Shown: one piece after another, positions 6,929 through 13,012 of the stretch | Layout: the number at the start of each line of letters is the position of its first letter | How positions within the stretch are numbered: position 1 is the stretch's first letter | NCBI GenBank assembly: GCA_022709995.1 | Contig: JAKLHU010000012.1 | Span: 1-13,012 of the forward strand | DNA: 13,012 nucleotides | Reading direction: 5' to 3' | Origin: Verrucomicrobiota bacterium | GTDB lineage: Bacteria; Verrucomicrobiota; Lentisphaeria; Oligosphaerales; Oligosphaeraceae | The notes under the pieces: generated by a model | The model's database searches: none | What the model saw: the letters and a program-made list of their open reading frames with translations, nothing else | What the model was told of the DNA's origin: nothing | Translations under genes and position numbers: made by a program

Positions 6929-8101
6929 TCAGATGTTTTCGAGCAGCACGGCGACGCCCATGCCGCCGCCGACGCACAGCGAGGCGACGCCCAGCGCCGC
7001 GCCCTGGCGTTTCATCTGGTGCATCAGGGTGACGATGATGCGGGCGCCACTGGCGCCGATCGGATGGCCCAGGGCGATGGCCCCGCCGTTGACGTTGACG
7101 TTGACCGGGTCCAGGCCCAGTTCCGCCAGGACGGCCAGCGACTGGACGGCAAACGCCTCGTTCAGTTCCCAGAGATCGATGTCGCCGGTTTGCAGCCCCT
7201 GGCGCTGCAGCAGGCGACGGACGGCGTCCACTGGCCCCATGCCCATCATGTCGGGCGGGCAGCCGGTGCAGACCGCGTCGCGCAAAATCACACAGCCGGA
7301 GGTGTCGGCCAGGCGTGAACGCTCGGTGATCACGAGGGCGGCGGCGCCGTCGTTGATGCCCGAGGCATTGCCGGCCGTGACGGTCCCATCCGGCTTGAAG
7401 GCGGGCCGCAGCCGGGCCAGGACCGCCGTCGTCGTGTCCGGCCGCGGATGCTCGTCGCGCGTCACTACGATCTCGCTTTTGCGCTGACGCACGGTCACGG
7501 GGACGATTTCCGCCTCGAAGCGGCCCTCGGCGACGGCGGTGGCGCAGCGGCGCTGGCTTTCGGCCGCATAGGCGTCCTGGGCTTCGCGCCCGATCGCGTA
7601 GTGCGCGGCGATGTTTTCGGCGGTCAGTCCCATGTGGGCTTGGCTGAAGGCGTCGGTGAGGCCGTCGCTTTCGGCGCTGTCGAGGGCGACCGTGCGGCCA
7701 TAGCCGGCGCCTTGCCGGAGGGCGGGCAGGAGGAACGGGGCGCCGCTCATGCTTTCGGCGCCGCCGGCGAGGACGGCCCTCGCTTCGCCGAGGCGGATGG
7801 CCCGCAGCGCCTGCAGCACCGCCTGCATGCCGGAGCCGCAGACCTGGTTGACCGTGCAGGCCGGCGAGCCGACCGGAACGCCGCAGCCGATGGCAATCTG
7901 CCGGGCCGGATTCTGGCCGAGGCCCGCCTGCAGGACATTGCCGAACAGCGTTTCGTCAATCGCCTCCGGCGCCAGCCCGGAGCGGGCCAGGGCGGCGGCG
8001 GCGGCGACTTGGCCGAGCTTGACGGCCGAGACGCTGGCAAGAGTGCCGTTGAGGCTGCCGATCGCCGTGCGGGCGGCGGCGCAAATCAAAGCTTGGTTCA
8101 T
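6929..8101 (-). CDS. Acetyl-CoA C-acetyltransferase (thiolase II)
   Basis: Biosynthetic-type thiolase, 390 residues, joining two acetyl-CoA into acetoacetyl-CoA or cleaving it. All catalytic residues are present: acyl-accepting C88 in NQVCGSG, H346 in GHPIGASG, C376 in SLCVGGG, plus the NEAFA motif at 314-318. Length is that of PhaA/AtoB/ThlA enzymes. The start at 8101 has a clear AAGGAG ribosome binding site; an in-frame ATG eight codons earlier overlaps the CoA-transferase and lacks a site. It is the second gene of the operon, 20 bases after the CoA-transferase and 35 before the 3-hydroxybutyryl-CoA dehydrogenase. Its neighbours indicate acetoacetyl-CoA as the substrate rather than longer beta-oxidation intermediates. 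Confidence 0.94.
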   Translation of the reverse strand: MNQALICAAARTAIGSLNGTLASVSAVKLGQVAAAAALARSGLAPEAIDETLFGNVLQAGLGQNPARQIAIGCGVPVGSPACTVNQVCGSGMQAVLQALRAIRLGEARAVLAGGAESMSGAPFLLPALRQGAGYGRTVALDSAESDGLTDAFSQAHMGLTAENIAAHYAIGREAQDAYAAESQRRCATAVAEGRFEAEIVPVTVRQRKSEIVVTRDEHPRPDTTTAVLARLRPAFKPDGTVTAGNASGINDGAAALVITERSRLADTSGCVILRDAVCTGCPPDMMGMGPVDAVRRLLQRQGLQTGDIDLWELNEAFAVQSLAVLAELGLDPVNVNVNGGAIALGHPIGASGARIIVTLMHQMKRQGAALGVASLCVGGGMGVAVLLENI

Positions 8102-8121
8102 GGCTTCTCCTTGGTCTTGAG

Positions 8122-9651
8122 TCACTTGAAGATGGCGGCCGGCATCTGCCGCAGGTCGGGGCTGACGGCGGGCTTGAAGGCCATGTGGTTGAAAATGTCG
8201 CGCTGCAGGTCAATCCCGGGAGCGATTTCCACCAGTTCGAGACCGCTGGCGGTCAGCCTGAAGACTGCCCGTTCAGTGATGAAGAGGACTGGCCGGTTTT
8301 TTTGCCGGGCGTAGTCGCCGCTGAACGTCACGTGCTCGACCGCCTGGACGAATTTGTCAAAGCGGCCTTCCTGGAGAATGCGCAGCGTGCCGTCGACAAA
8401 GTCCATCTCCAGACCGCCGGCCGTGAAGGTGCCGGCGAAGACGACTTTGGCGGCGTTCTGGGTGATGTTCATGAATCCGCCGATGCCGGCGATGCGCCCC
8501 GAGAACTTGCTGACGTTGACATTGCCGCGGGCGTCCGCCTCGGCCAGGCCCAGGAAGGCGACGTCGAGGCCGCCGCCGTCATAGAAGTCGAACATGTACG
8601 GCTGGTCGATGACCGCCTGGGGGAAGGTGGAGGCGCCGAAGCTCAGGCCGGAGGCGGGGATGCCGCCGATGGGGCCGGCTTCGACCGTGAAGGTCATGTC
8701 GCCAAGCTTGCCCTCTTCGTAAGCCGCCAGGGCAATGCCTTCGGGAAGGCCGATGCCGAGGTTGACCACGTCGCCAGGAGTGATTTCCGCCAGGGCCCGC
8801 CGGGCGATGGTGCGGCGCGGGCCGTTTTCCAGACTCGGCAGGGCCAGGGTGGCGACATCGCCCTGCCGAATGTAGTTCGGATTGTAGCGCTCGGCGAAAG
8901 TCTGCAGATGCTCGCCCGGCGGCGCGACCACGACCGCGTCGACGAAAATGCCGGGAATCTGGATGTTCTTGGGGTCGCGGCTGAAGTCGTCCACCAGGCG
9001 TTCGACCTGGACAATGACCTTCCCGCCGCTGTTTCTCACGGCGATGGCGATCGACAGCGCCTCGGCGGAAATGACTTCGTTTTCAAACGAGATGTTGCCG
9101 AAGCTGTCGCTGGAGGTGCCGCTGAGCAGGCCGATGTCGAGCTTGAACGCCTTGTAAAACAGCCATTCGCGACCTTGCAGATGCACCAGCTCGACCAGGT
9201 CCTCGACCGTGCGTTCGTTCAATTTGCCGCCGCCATGGCGGGGGTCGACAAAAGTCTGCAGGCCGACATGGGTCAGGCGGCCGGGAGTCCCGGACGCGAT
9301 TTCCCGGAACAGCTGGCTGATCACGCCCTGCGGAAAATTATAGGCCTCGATGCGGTTTTCCAGGGCGAGGCGTCCCATGGTCGGCGCCAGGTTCCAGTGG
9401 CCGCCGATAACCCGCTTGAGCATGCCGTCGTGGCCGAAATGGTTGAGGCCGCGCGTCTTGCCGTCGCCCTGTCCGGCCGCATAGACCAGCGTCAGCGCCG
9501 ATGGCGACCCATCGGCCAGATAGCGTTTCTCCAGTTCCGCGGTCAACAGTTCGGGGTGCGTGCAACCCACGAATCCGCCGGTGGCGACGGTCGCGCCGTC
9601 CGGCACCATTTTCACTGCCTCCGCCGCCGTCATTATCCTTGTCTTGCGCAT
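8122..9651 (-). CDS. Fused alpha/beta short-chain acyl-CoA transferase (YdiF/Pct type)
   Basis: Class I CoA-transferase with both subunit domains in one 509-residue chain, as in E. coli YdiF and propionate CoA-transferase. The N-terminal half carries T-G-G-F-V-G-C (24-30) and the glycine-rich G-G-K-L-N (141-145) segments. The C-terminal half has N-L-G-I-G-L-P-E (298-305) and the catalytic glutamate E324 in F-T-V-E-A-G-P-I-G-G, which forms the covalent glutamyl-CoA intermediate. The reaction moves CoA between short-chain acids such as acetate, propionate, butyrate, acetoacetate or 3-hydroxybutyrate; the exact pair is not readable. GGTGGAAG precedes the ATG. It is the first gene of the operon, so the promoter should be in 9652-9900. 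It likely feeds a free acid into, or releases one from, the thiolase and dehydrogenase steps downstream. Confidence 0.9.
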   Translation of the reverse strand: MRKTRIMTAAEAVKMVPDGATVATGGFVGCTHPELLTAELEKRYLADGSPSALTLVYAAGQGDGKTRGLNHFGHDGMLKRVIGGHWNLAPTMGRLALENRIEAYNFPQGVISQLFREIASGTPGRLTHVGLQTFVDPRHGGGKLNERTVEDLVELVHLQGREWLFYKAFKLDIGLLSGTSSDSFGNISFENEVISAEALSIAIAVRNSGGKVIVQVERLVDDFSRDPKNIQIPGIFVDAVVVAPPGEHLQTFAERYNPNYIRQGDVATLALPSLENGPRRTIARRALAEITPGDVVNLGIGLPEGIALAAYEEGKLGDMTFTVEAGPIGGIPASGLSFGASTFPQAVIDQPYMFDFYDGGGLDVAFLGLAEADARGNVNVSKFSGRIAGIGGFMNITQNAAKVVFAGTFTAGGLEMDFVDGTLRILQEGRFDKFVQAVEHVTFSGDYARQKNRPVLFITERAVFRLTASGLELVEIAPGIDLQRDIFNHMAFKPAVSPDLRQMPAAIFK

Positions 9652-10030
9652 GTTCTTCCACCCTTGTTAGTTGTTCGAAATCGAGGCGGCGCTCTGGTCG
9701 GGGGCACTTCGGTCTTGGCGAGGCAAAACCGTGTGCTTGGCGCCATGTGCTGTTGACATTGCCCTTCCACCGCCCCGAAGCGGAGGGAAAGCCGGCACGG
9801 GTTGCCGGGCGAAAGAATACGGGTATCGCTGATGTTGCCGAAATGCCGTCCTCCTGGTCAGAAAATACAATCCATTCATGGGCGAAAATTGTGTGGCTTG
9901 GTTCGGGATGTCGTTGTCTTCCAACAATCATGGCGGTGGCGATTTCCCCTGGCCAAGGTTGGTTTGGCACTGCGGACATGAATTTACTGTGCCGAACGCC
10001 GTATGCAAGCCAATCGGTCGGGTAAGCAAA
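9652..10030. other. Gene-free region upstream of the CoA-transferase operon
   Basis: About 380 bases with no recognisable gene. Base composition drops here (9841-9900 is 45% GC, against GC-rich flanking genes). One frame on each strand stays open across it, but neither gives a familiar protein. The minus-strand frame begins inside the MITE and runs into the CoA-transferase in the wrong frame. The operon promoter should lie here. On the minus strand the AT-rich GGATTGTATTTTCT (around 9861-9874) could hold a -10, but I find no good -35. The minus strand also has a perfect AGGAGG around 9850 with no ATG or GTG start just after it. Confidence 0.5.
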
Positions 10031-10038
10031 GGGAACTG
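10031..10038. repeat. Left 8-bp target-site duplication of MITE copy B
   Basis: GGGAACTG, identical to 10163-10170 directly after the right end of the element. It shows that this copy arrived by transposition and that the junctions have not been rearranged since. Confidence 0.85.
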
Positions 10039-10162
10039 GTAATCGGTCACCCATTGATAATGGCGGTCCTAGTGGACAGGCGCGCCAAGTAGGCGCCTCA
10101 GGCCCTGAGGCGCTCAAGCGTTGACTCCTCTATCGCTCAATTCTCAATGGGTGACCGATTAC
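10039..10162 (-). mobile_element. IS66-like MITE, copy B (124 bp) with 8-bp target duplication
   Basis: Full-length copy of the element at 2580, in opposite orientation. The ends are GTAATCGGTCACCCATTGA and its complement, about 22 of 23 bases matching between the two termini. It is bracketed by a perfect direct repeat GGGAACTG at 10031-10038 and 10163-10170, the 8 bp duplication expected from insertion. Ends starting GTAA plus an 8 bp duplication are together diagnostic of IS66-family transposition. At 124 bp it cannot encode a transposase, so it must be mobilised in trans. It contains the GCGCCTCAGG/CCTGAGGCGC palindrome and the GGCGCGCC segment shared with the other copies. Confidence 0.92.
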
Positions 10163-10170
10163 GGGAACTG
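10163..10170. repeat. Right 8-bp target-site duplication of MITE copy B
   Basis: GGGAACTG, the partner of 10031-10038. Removing the element and one copy would restore the presumed empty site AAAGGGAACTGCAG. Confidence 0.85.
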
Positions 10171-10299
10171 CAGTCCCTCATTTTTGCGGGAAGCAACCGG
10201 ACAATTTTCGACAGCCAGGCGGAGGGCGGCACGGTCCCATGTCCGGGTGATTAGAACGCAACTATTTTCGATAAAGGACGTTGTGTCGATGGTTGGCGA

Positions 10300-10320
10300 G
10301 CACGGGCTGGGAGCTCGTGC
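10300..10320. repeat. REP-like hairpin downstream of thiL
   Basis: GCACGGGCT (10300-10308) pairs with AGCTCGTGC (10312-10320) at eight of nine positions around a GGG loop. It lies 33 bases past the thiL stop. The pattern resembles the short 'gcacgggctggaagcccgtgc' palindromes scattered through many bacterial genomes (recalled, not searched). No U run follows on the minus strand, so it is not a standard terminator. Confidence 0.5.
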
Positions 10321-10352
10321 CACCTCTTCCGTGCCGCTTTGCCGGCCGGCGT

Positions 10353-11255
10353 TCAGAAGGCAAAATGGTCCCACCCGGCCACGGCAAGTGGCCGGCCGGC
10401 GGGGTCCCACAGGCCGGCCGCGGCCGTGAACTCGCCCAGCCGCGTCAGCGGCGTGTCCGCAAACGGCCAGCCGGTAGTCAGGGACGGGACGCGCTCCGGC
10501 GGCACGGCGAAGATCAGCTCGAAGTCCTCGCCGTCCCCACAGGCCTGTTCCAGGGTCGCGCGACCGCGGCGCGGCACGGCGTCCAGGTCGAGGGTCAGGC
10601 CGACGTGGGAGGCGGCGCAGATTCTGGCGGCGTCGCGCAGGAGGCCGTCGCTGACATCCATCATGGCCCGGGCCAAGTGCCGCTGCGCCAGCCACTGGCC
10701 TTCGGCGCAGCGCGGCGTGAACAGCAGGTGATGCTGGCTGGCAAACGAATCGCCAAAGCACCCGGTCGCAAACAGCTGGTCGCCGGGCCGGGCGCCGGAA
10801 CGCCGGATCACCTGGTCGGCGGCGACTTCGCCGAGGATCGTCAGGCTGGCGACGTCGTCATGGGGGGTGGCCGCGAAGTCGCCGCCGACCATGCTGACGC
10901 CATATTCGGCGGCGAGGGCGATGATGCCGTCGTAGAACTCCCGCAGCCAGGCTTCGTCGCGGTCTTTGGCGAAGGCGCCGGCCAGCAGGCACAGCGTCGG
11001 CGTCCCGCCCATGGCGGCGATGTCGCTCAGGTTGCGGGCCAGCAGCTTGCGGCCGGCCAGGCGCGGGGGCGTGGCCTGATCTCCGCGGCTGACATAGTGG
11101 CGGTCGCCGACCACCTGGTCGACGGCCAGCAGCAGCAGCCGGTTTTCGCCCCAGGTGATGGCGGCGCAGTCATCTCCCGGCGGGATGACGACGGCGGCCG
11201 GGAAGGCCGGCAGGCGGCGGAACAGGTCCGCAAAGAAGTCGTCTTCGGTCCTCAT
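10353..11255 (-). CDS. thiL: Thiamine-monophosphate kinase
   Basis: ATP-dependent kinase making thiamine diphosphate from thiamine monophosphate, the last step of cofactor synthesis. It has 300 residues, slightly shorter than the usual ~320. Motifs of the PurM/ThiL fold appear in order: P-P-G-D-D (25-29), D46 in the first metal-binding strand, N-L-S-D-I-A-A-M-G-G (75-84), G-G-D (124-126), M-D-V-S-D-G-L (199-205) and G-E-D-F-E-L-I-F (242-249). The Asp-rich sites that bind Mg-ATP and substrate are all kept. Its ATG overlaps the stop of the MTHFR-like gene as ATGA, so translation is coupled. No other thiamine gene is in view, so the link to folate chemistry is by position only. Confidence 0.94.
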   Translation of the reverse strand: MRTEDDFFADLFRRLPAFPAAVVIPPGDDCAAITWGENRLLLLAVDQVVGDRHYVSRGDQATPPRLAGRKLLARNLSDIAAMGGTPTLCLLAGAFAKDRDEAWLREFYDGIIALAAEYGVSMVGGDFAATPHDDVASLTILGEVAADQVIRRSGARPGDQLFATGCFGDSFASQHHLLFTPRCAEGQWLAQRHLARAMMDVSDGLLRDAARICAASHVGLTLDLDAVPRRGRATLEQACGDGEDFELIFAVPPERVPSLTTGWPFADTPLTRLGEFTAAAGLWDPAGRPLAVAGWDHFAF

Positions 11256-12670
11256 TGGGCGACCTCGCCATTTTCCAAGGCCTCCAGGTCATTGGCGGCG
11301 CTGGCCAGGCGGATTACCCGGTGGAAGAAGCATTCCCGGCTGCCGTCCTCGCACCGTCCGTCGGTGCTGGCGCCGCCGCAGGCGCCATAGACCAGGCCTT
11401 TGGGGCAGGAGCGGTTCAGCAGGCCCTGGCACCAGCCGGCCGCGGCCTCTTCGGCGGCGCTGCGGAAGGTGATTCGCCGCACGGCTTCGCGGAGCGGCCG
11501 CGGTCGGGTCGGCCGATGCAGCCAGCGTGTCCAGCGGTCGCCCAGGGTCGGCGGCGCAATCGTATTGAAGCCGGGCTGGGTGAGTTCGGGGGCGAAGTCG
11601 CGCCGGCCAGGTCGCAGCAGGTCGGCGAACAGGTAGTACGGCGGGTCCGGATAGAGGTCGGACACGCCGGGGCCGAACGAGATGTCGCCGTGCCGCTGGC
11701 GCCAGGCCTCCAGCCAGGCGTCATAGTCAGGGCATTCGGCGGCGCAGTCGTGCACGCGGTCGACGATCTGCGCCAGGAGATTCGGCGTGCGGACGCCGGT
11801 GACCTGGACGCCGCTGTAGCCGAGCAGACGGCAGCCGACAATCTGCAGGGCCGCCCGCGACAGCTGCGCCTCCAGAAACTGGTCCGCCGTTCCGGCGGCT
11901 TCCCGCATGATGAGGGCGGCCAGGGGGATCGGCACCGGCACGCCGGGCCAGAAGCCCTCCGCCAGCTTCAAGGCGTCGTCCTGGCTCATCAGCACCACCC
12001 GGGCCAGCACCGGCAGGTACAGCTCTCGCATCTGCAGGAACCACTGCAGCTCCTGCGCCTTTTTCATGTCCCAGCCGGCCTGGGCCACCAGAAAGCCGGC
12101 GCCGTGCGTGATTTTACGTTGCAGTTTCGCGTATTGCAGATAAACGCCCTCGCAGGTGTATTTGTAGGGGCTGACGGTGGCGCCGACCCAGACATCCGAA
12201 CCGAATTGGTGGGCCGTGACGGCTGTCGTCACGCCGTCCTGATAGACCGTCGGCACGCCCTCGGCGCCGTTTTTGCCGAGCAAGTCTCCGGTCACCGCCA
12301 GAAAGCATCGAATGCCCTTGGCGCGCGCTTCGGCCAGCAGCGTCTTGGCGCGGGTCTGGTCCGTGCCGCGACCGGAGATGGCCATCAGCACCGGCTTGCC
12401 GGAACTCTCCGCCGCCTGCGCCGCGAAGTCAACCGGGTCCTGGCGTTGGACGGTCGGCCAGCGGTCCGTCACCGCGATGCCGTGCACTGCCGGCAGCGTT
12501 CCGACCCGCTTGAAGATTGGCGCCGCCGCCGCCATGTACGAGTCGAGGGGCTGGTTGCTGGGCGGGCTGTTCATTTCCAGCAGAAAACAGAACTGGCCGG
12601 CACGCATGGCCGCAGCCAGGCGGCCGTCACCCTCAAAACTCATCTTCAATTGACGCGTTTGTTGAACCAT
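11252..12670 (-). CDS. Methylenetetrahydrofolate reductase fused to Cys-rich MTHFR C-terminal domain
   Basis: A 472-residue fusion. Residues about 25-310 form a MetF-type TIM barrel that would reduce 5,10-methylene- to 5-methyl-tetrahydrofolate with FAD. Signs are the opening acid E32 (LLEMNSPP, matching the catalytic Glu of MetF), V-T-D-R-W (67-71), and the V-T-G-D turn at 126-129 where E. coli MetF has RGD. Residues about 410-472 are the Cys-rich domain known from MetV and similar C-terminal extensions: C422-P-K, G-A-C431-G-G, G-R-C440-E and C447, a plausible metal or cluster site. Residues 310-405 link them, rich in Pro and Arg. The ATG at 12670 has AGAGGA ten bases upstream; ATG 12643 is an alternative, and the frame extends uselessly to 12865. 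The stop overlaps thiL. The electron donor (NADH or a partner protein) cannot be told. Confidence 0.85.
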   Translation of the reverse strand: MVQQTRQLKMSFEGDGRLAAAMRAGQFCFLLEMNSPPSNQPLDSYMAAAAPIFKRVGTLPAVHGIAVTDRWPTVQRQDPVDFAAQAAESSGKPVLMAISGRGTDQTRAKTLLAEARAKGIRCFLAVTGDLLGKNGAEGVPTVYQDGVTTAVTAHQFGSDVWVGATVSPYKYTCEGVYLQYAKLQRKITHGAGFLVAQAGWDMKKAQELQWFLQMRELYLPVLARVVLMSQDDALKLAEGFWPGVPVPIPLAALIMREAAGTADQFLEAQLSRAALQIVGCRLLGYSGVQVTGVRTPNLLAQIVDRVHDCAAECPDYDAWLEAWRQRHGDISFGPGVSDLYPDPPYYLFADLLRPGRRDFAPELTQPGFNTIAPPTLGDRWTRWLHRPTRPRPLREAVRRITFRSAAEEAAAGWCQGLLNRSCPKGLVYGACGGASTDGRCEDGSRECFFHRVIRLASAANDLEALENGEVAQ

Positions 12671-12686
12671 GGAACACGGTTCCTCT
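12671..12686 (-). promoter_or_regulatory. Hairpin overlapping the ribosome binding site of the MTHFR-like gene
   Basis: On the minus strand the start region reads AGAGGAACCGTGTTCCATG. GGAAC and GTTCC (12683-12679 and 12675-12671) can pair around a 3-base loop. This would cover the GG of the Shine-Dalgarno sequence and end directly at the ATG. It could hold translation low until the stem is opened. The stem is only five pairs, so the effect may be small. Confidence 0.35.
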
Positions 12687-12730
12687 CTGCTGTTCCCATT
12701 CTGTCGGCCGGCAACGGCCGACGCCACCCC

Positions 12731-12755
12731 GGAGCGCTCCCCCCGGCAAGGGGGA
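12731..12755. repeat. GC-rich palindromes in the leader of the MTHFR-like gene
   Basis: GGAGCGCTCC (12731-12740) is a perfect palindrome. It overlaps a second stem, TCCCCC (12738-12743) pairing with GGGGGA (12750-12755) around a CGGCAA loop. The two are mutually exclusive because they share TCC. The position, about 60-85 bases before the start codon, would suit a leader switch, but it may simply be a REP-type repeat. No U run follows. Confidence 0.4.
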
Positions 12756-12823
12756 TGATGTGGGAAATATAACGTCTGGCCCGCGCCCTGACAAATCGCC
12801 GGCCGGGTTTCCGCTCGGTTACG

Positions 12824-12925
12824 GTAAGCGGTCAGCCATTGATAACTGCGCTCTTGAGGAGTCAACGCTTCGGCGTCTCCGGGCCGGAGGCGCCACCGTG
12901 GCGCGCCAGGCCACTACCGCCGCCA
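12824..12925 (+). mobile_element. IS66-like MITE, copy C, diverged and right-truncated
   Basis: Same orientation as copy A. The left end GTAAGCGGTCAGCCATTGATA aligns to GTAATCGGTCACCCATTGA of copy B, and the middle keeps GGAGTCAACGCTT and GGCGCGCCAGGCCACTA. Alignment stops at about 12925 (CCGCCGCCA); the right inverted repeat is missing. The central palindrome is kept as GCGTCTCCGG / CCGGAGGCGC (12873-12882 and 12884-12893), where an A-T pair of copies A and B is a C-G pair. This is an older or differently ancestored copy upstream of the MTHFR-thiL transcript. Confidence 0.75.
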
Positions 12926-12974
12926 GATGCAAGGACTCCTATGTTACATGGCCGGATAACCGGGGAATGGGGAG

Positions 12975-12988
12975 CAGGCTAAAGCCTG
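12975..12988. repeat. Short REP-like hairpin at window end
   Basis: CAGGC (12975-12979), TAAA loop, GCCTG (12984-12988), followed by AACTAC. On the minus strand it reads GTAGTTCAGGCTTTAGCCTG, a motif I recall as a dispersed repeat in several bacterial phyla but cannot verify here. No gene is visible in the rest of 12926-13012. Confidence 0.4.
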
Positions 12989-13012
12989 AACTACATACGC
13001 CGCCGCCCACCC

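Noticed and set aside
8185..9756. 523-codon plus-strand open frame
   Set aside because: Antisense shadow of the CoA-transferase, which has all its catalytic motifs.
9753..9758. TTGACA-like -35 box on the plus strand
   Set aside because: No -10 lies 16-18 bases downstream and no plus-strand gene follows.
9338..10117. Minus-strand 259-codon open frame from the MITE into the CoA-transferase
   Set aside because: It starts in the repeat, crosses non-coding DNA and then overlaps the CoA-transferase in a wrong frame; no recognisable domain.
2580..10162. Composite transposon bounded by MITE copies A and B
   Set aside because: Copy B has its own perfect 8 bp duplication, showing that it inserted alone; the block carries ordinary housekeeping-type metabolic genes and no transposase.
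10300..10320. Rho-independent terminator of thiL
   Set aside because: The stem is adequate but no U run follows on the minus strand, so it is listed as a REP-like repeat instead.
11255..12772. 505-codon plus-strand open frame
   Set aside because: Antisense shadow of the MTHFR fusion gene; composition is not protein-like.

Overview
The window is about 13 kb of GC-rich bacterial chromosome with eleven protein-coding genes, ten complete and one cut by the left edge. It holds no rRNA, tRNA or CRISPR that I can see. An LpxH-like phosphoesterase suggests a Gram-negative-type envelope. The abundance of short palindromic repeats, together with a GH43-like propeller gene and an MTHFR fused to a Cys-rich C-terminal domain, would fit the PVC group (for example Lentisphaerota/Victivallales). 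That placement is impression only, because no marker gene is present.

Layout. 1-1477: two minus-strand genes, a ZupT-type metal transporter followed by an LpxH-like metallophosphoesterase running off the edge. 1478-1852: gene-free, with a structured inverted-repeat element. 1853-2467: minus-strand YigZ/IMPACT protein. 2580-2702: first copy of a 123-124 bp mobile repeat. 2703-2959: hairpin-rich leader. 2960-5087: plus-strand pair, an EstB-like serine hydrolase and a cytoplasmic GH43-like five-bladed beta-propeller. 5280-9651: compact minus-strand operon for C4 acyl-CoA metabolism, in transcription order a fused CoA-transferase, thiolase, (S)-3-hydroxybutyryl-CoA dehydrogenase and PhaB/FabG-like reductase. 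9652-10030: gene-free. 10039-10162: second copy of the mobile repeat, inverted, with a perfect 8 bp target duplication. 10353-12670: minus-strand, translationally coupled MTHFR fusion and thiamine-phosphate kinase. 12671-13012: gene-free, with hairpins and a truncated third copy of the repeat.

How the parts work together. The four-gene operon can activate a short-chain acid to its CoA ester, make or cleave acetoacetyl-CoA, and reduce or oxidise 3-hydroxybutyryl-CoA by two enzyme families of opposite stereochemistry. The plus-strand pair looks like an intracellular ester/glycoside-processing unit. The most striking non-gene signal is the small mobile element, whose GTAA-starting terminal inverted repeats and 8 bp target duplication match the IS66 family. 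It has a conserved palindromic core and an open frame that extends predicted ORFs wrongly into flanking DNA.
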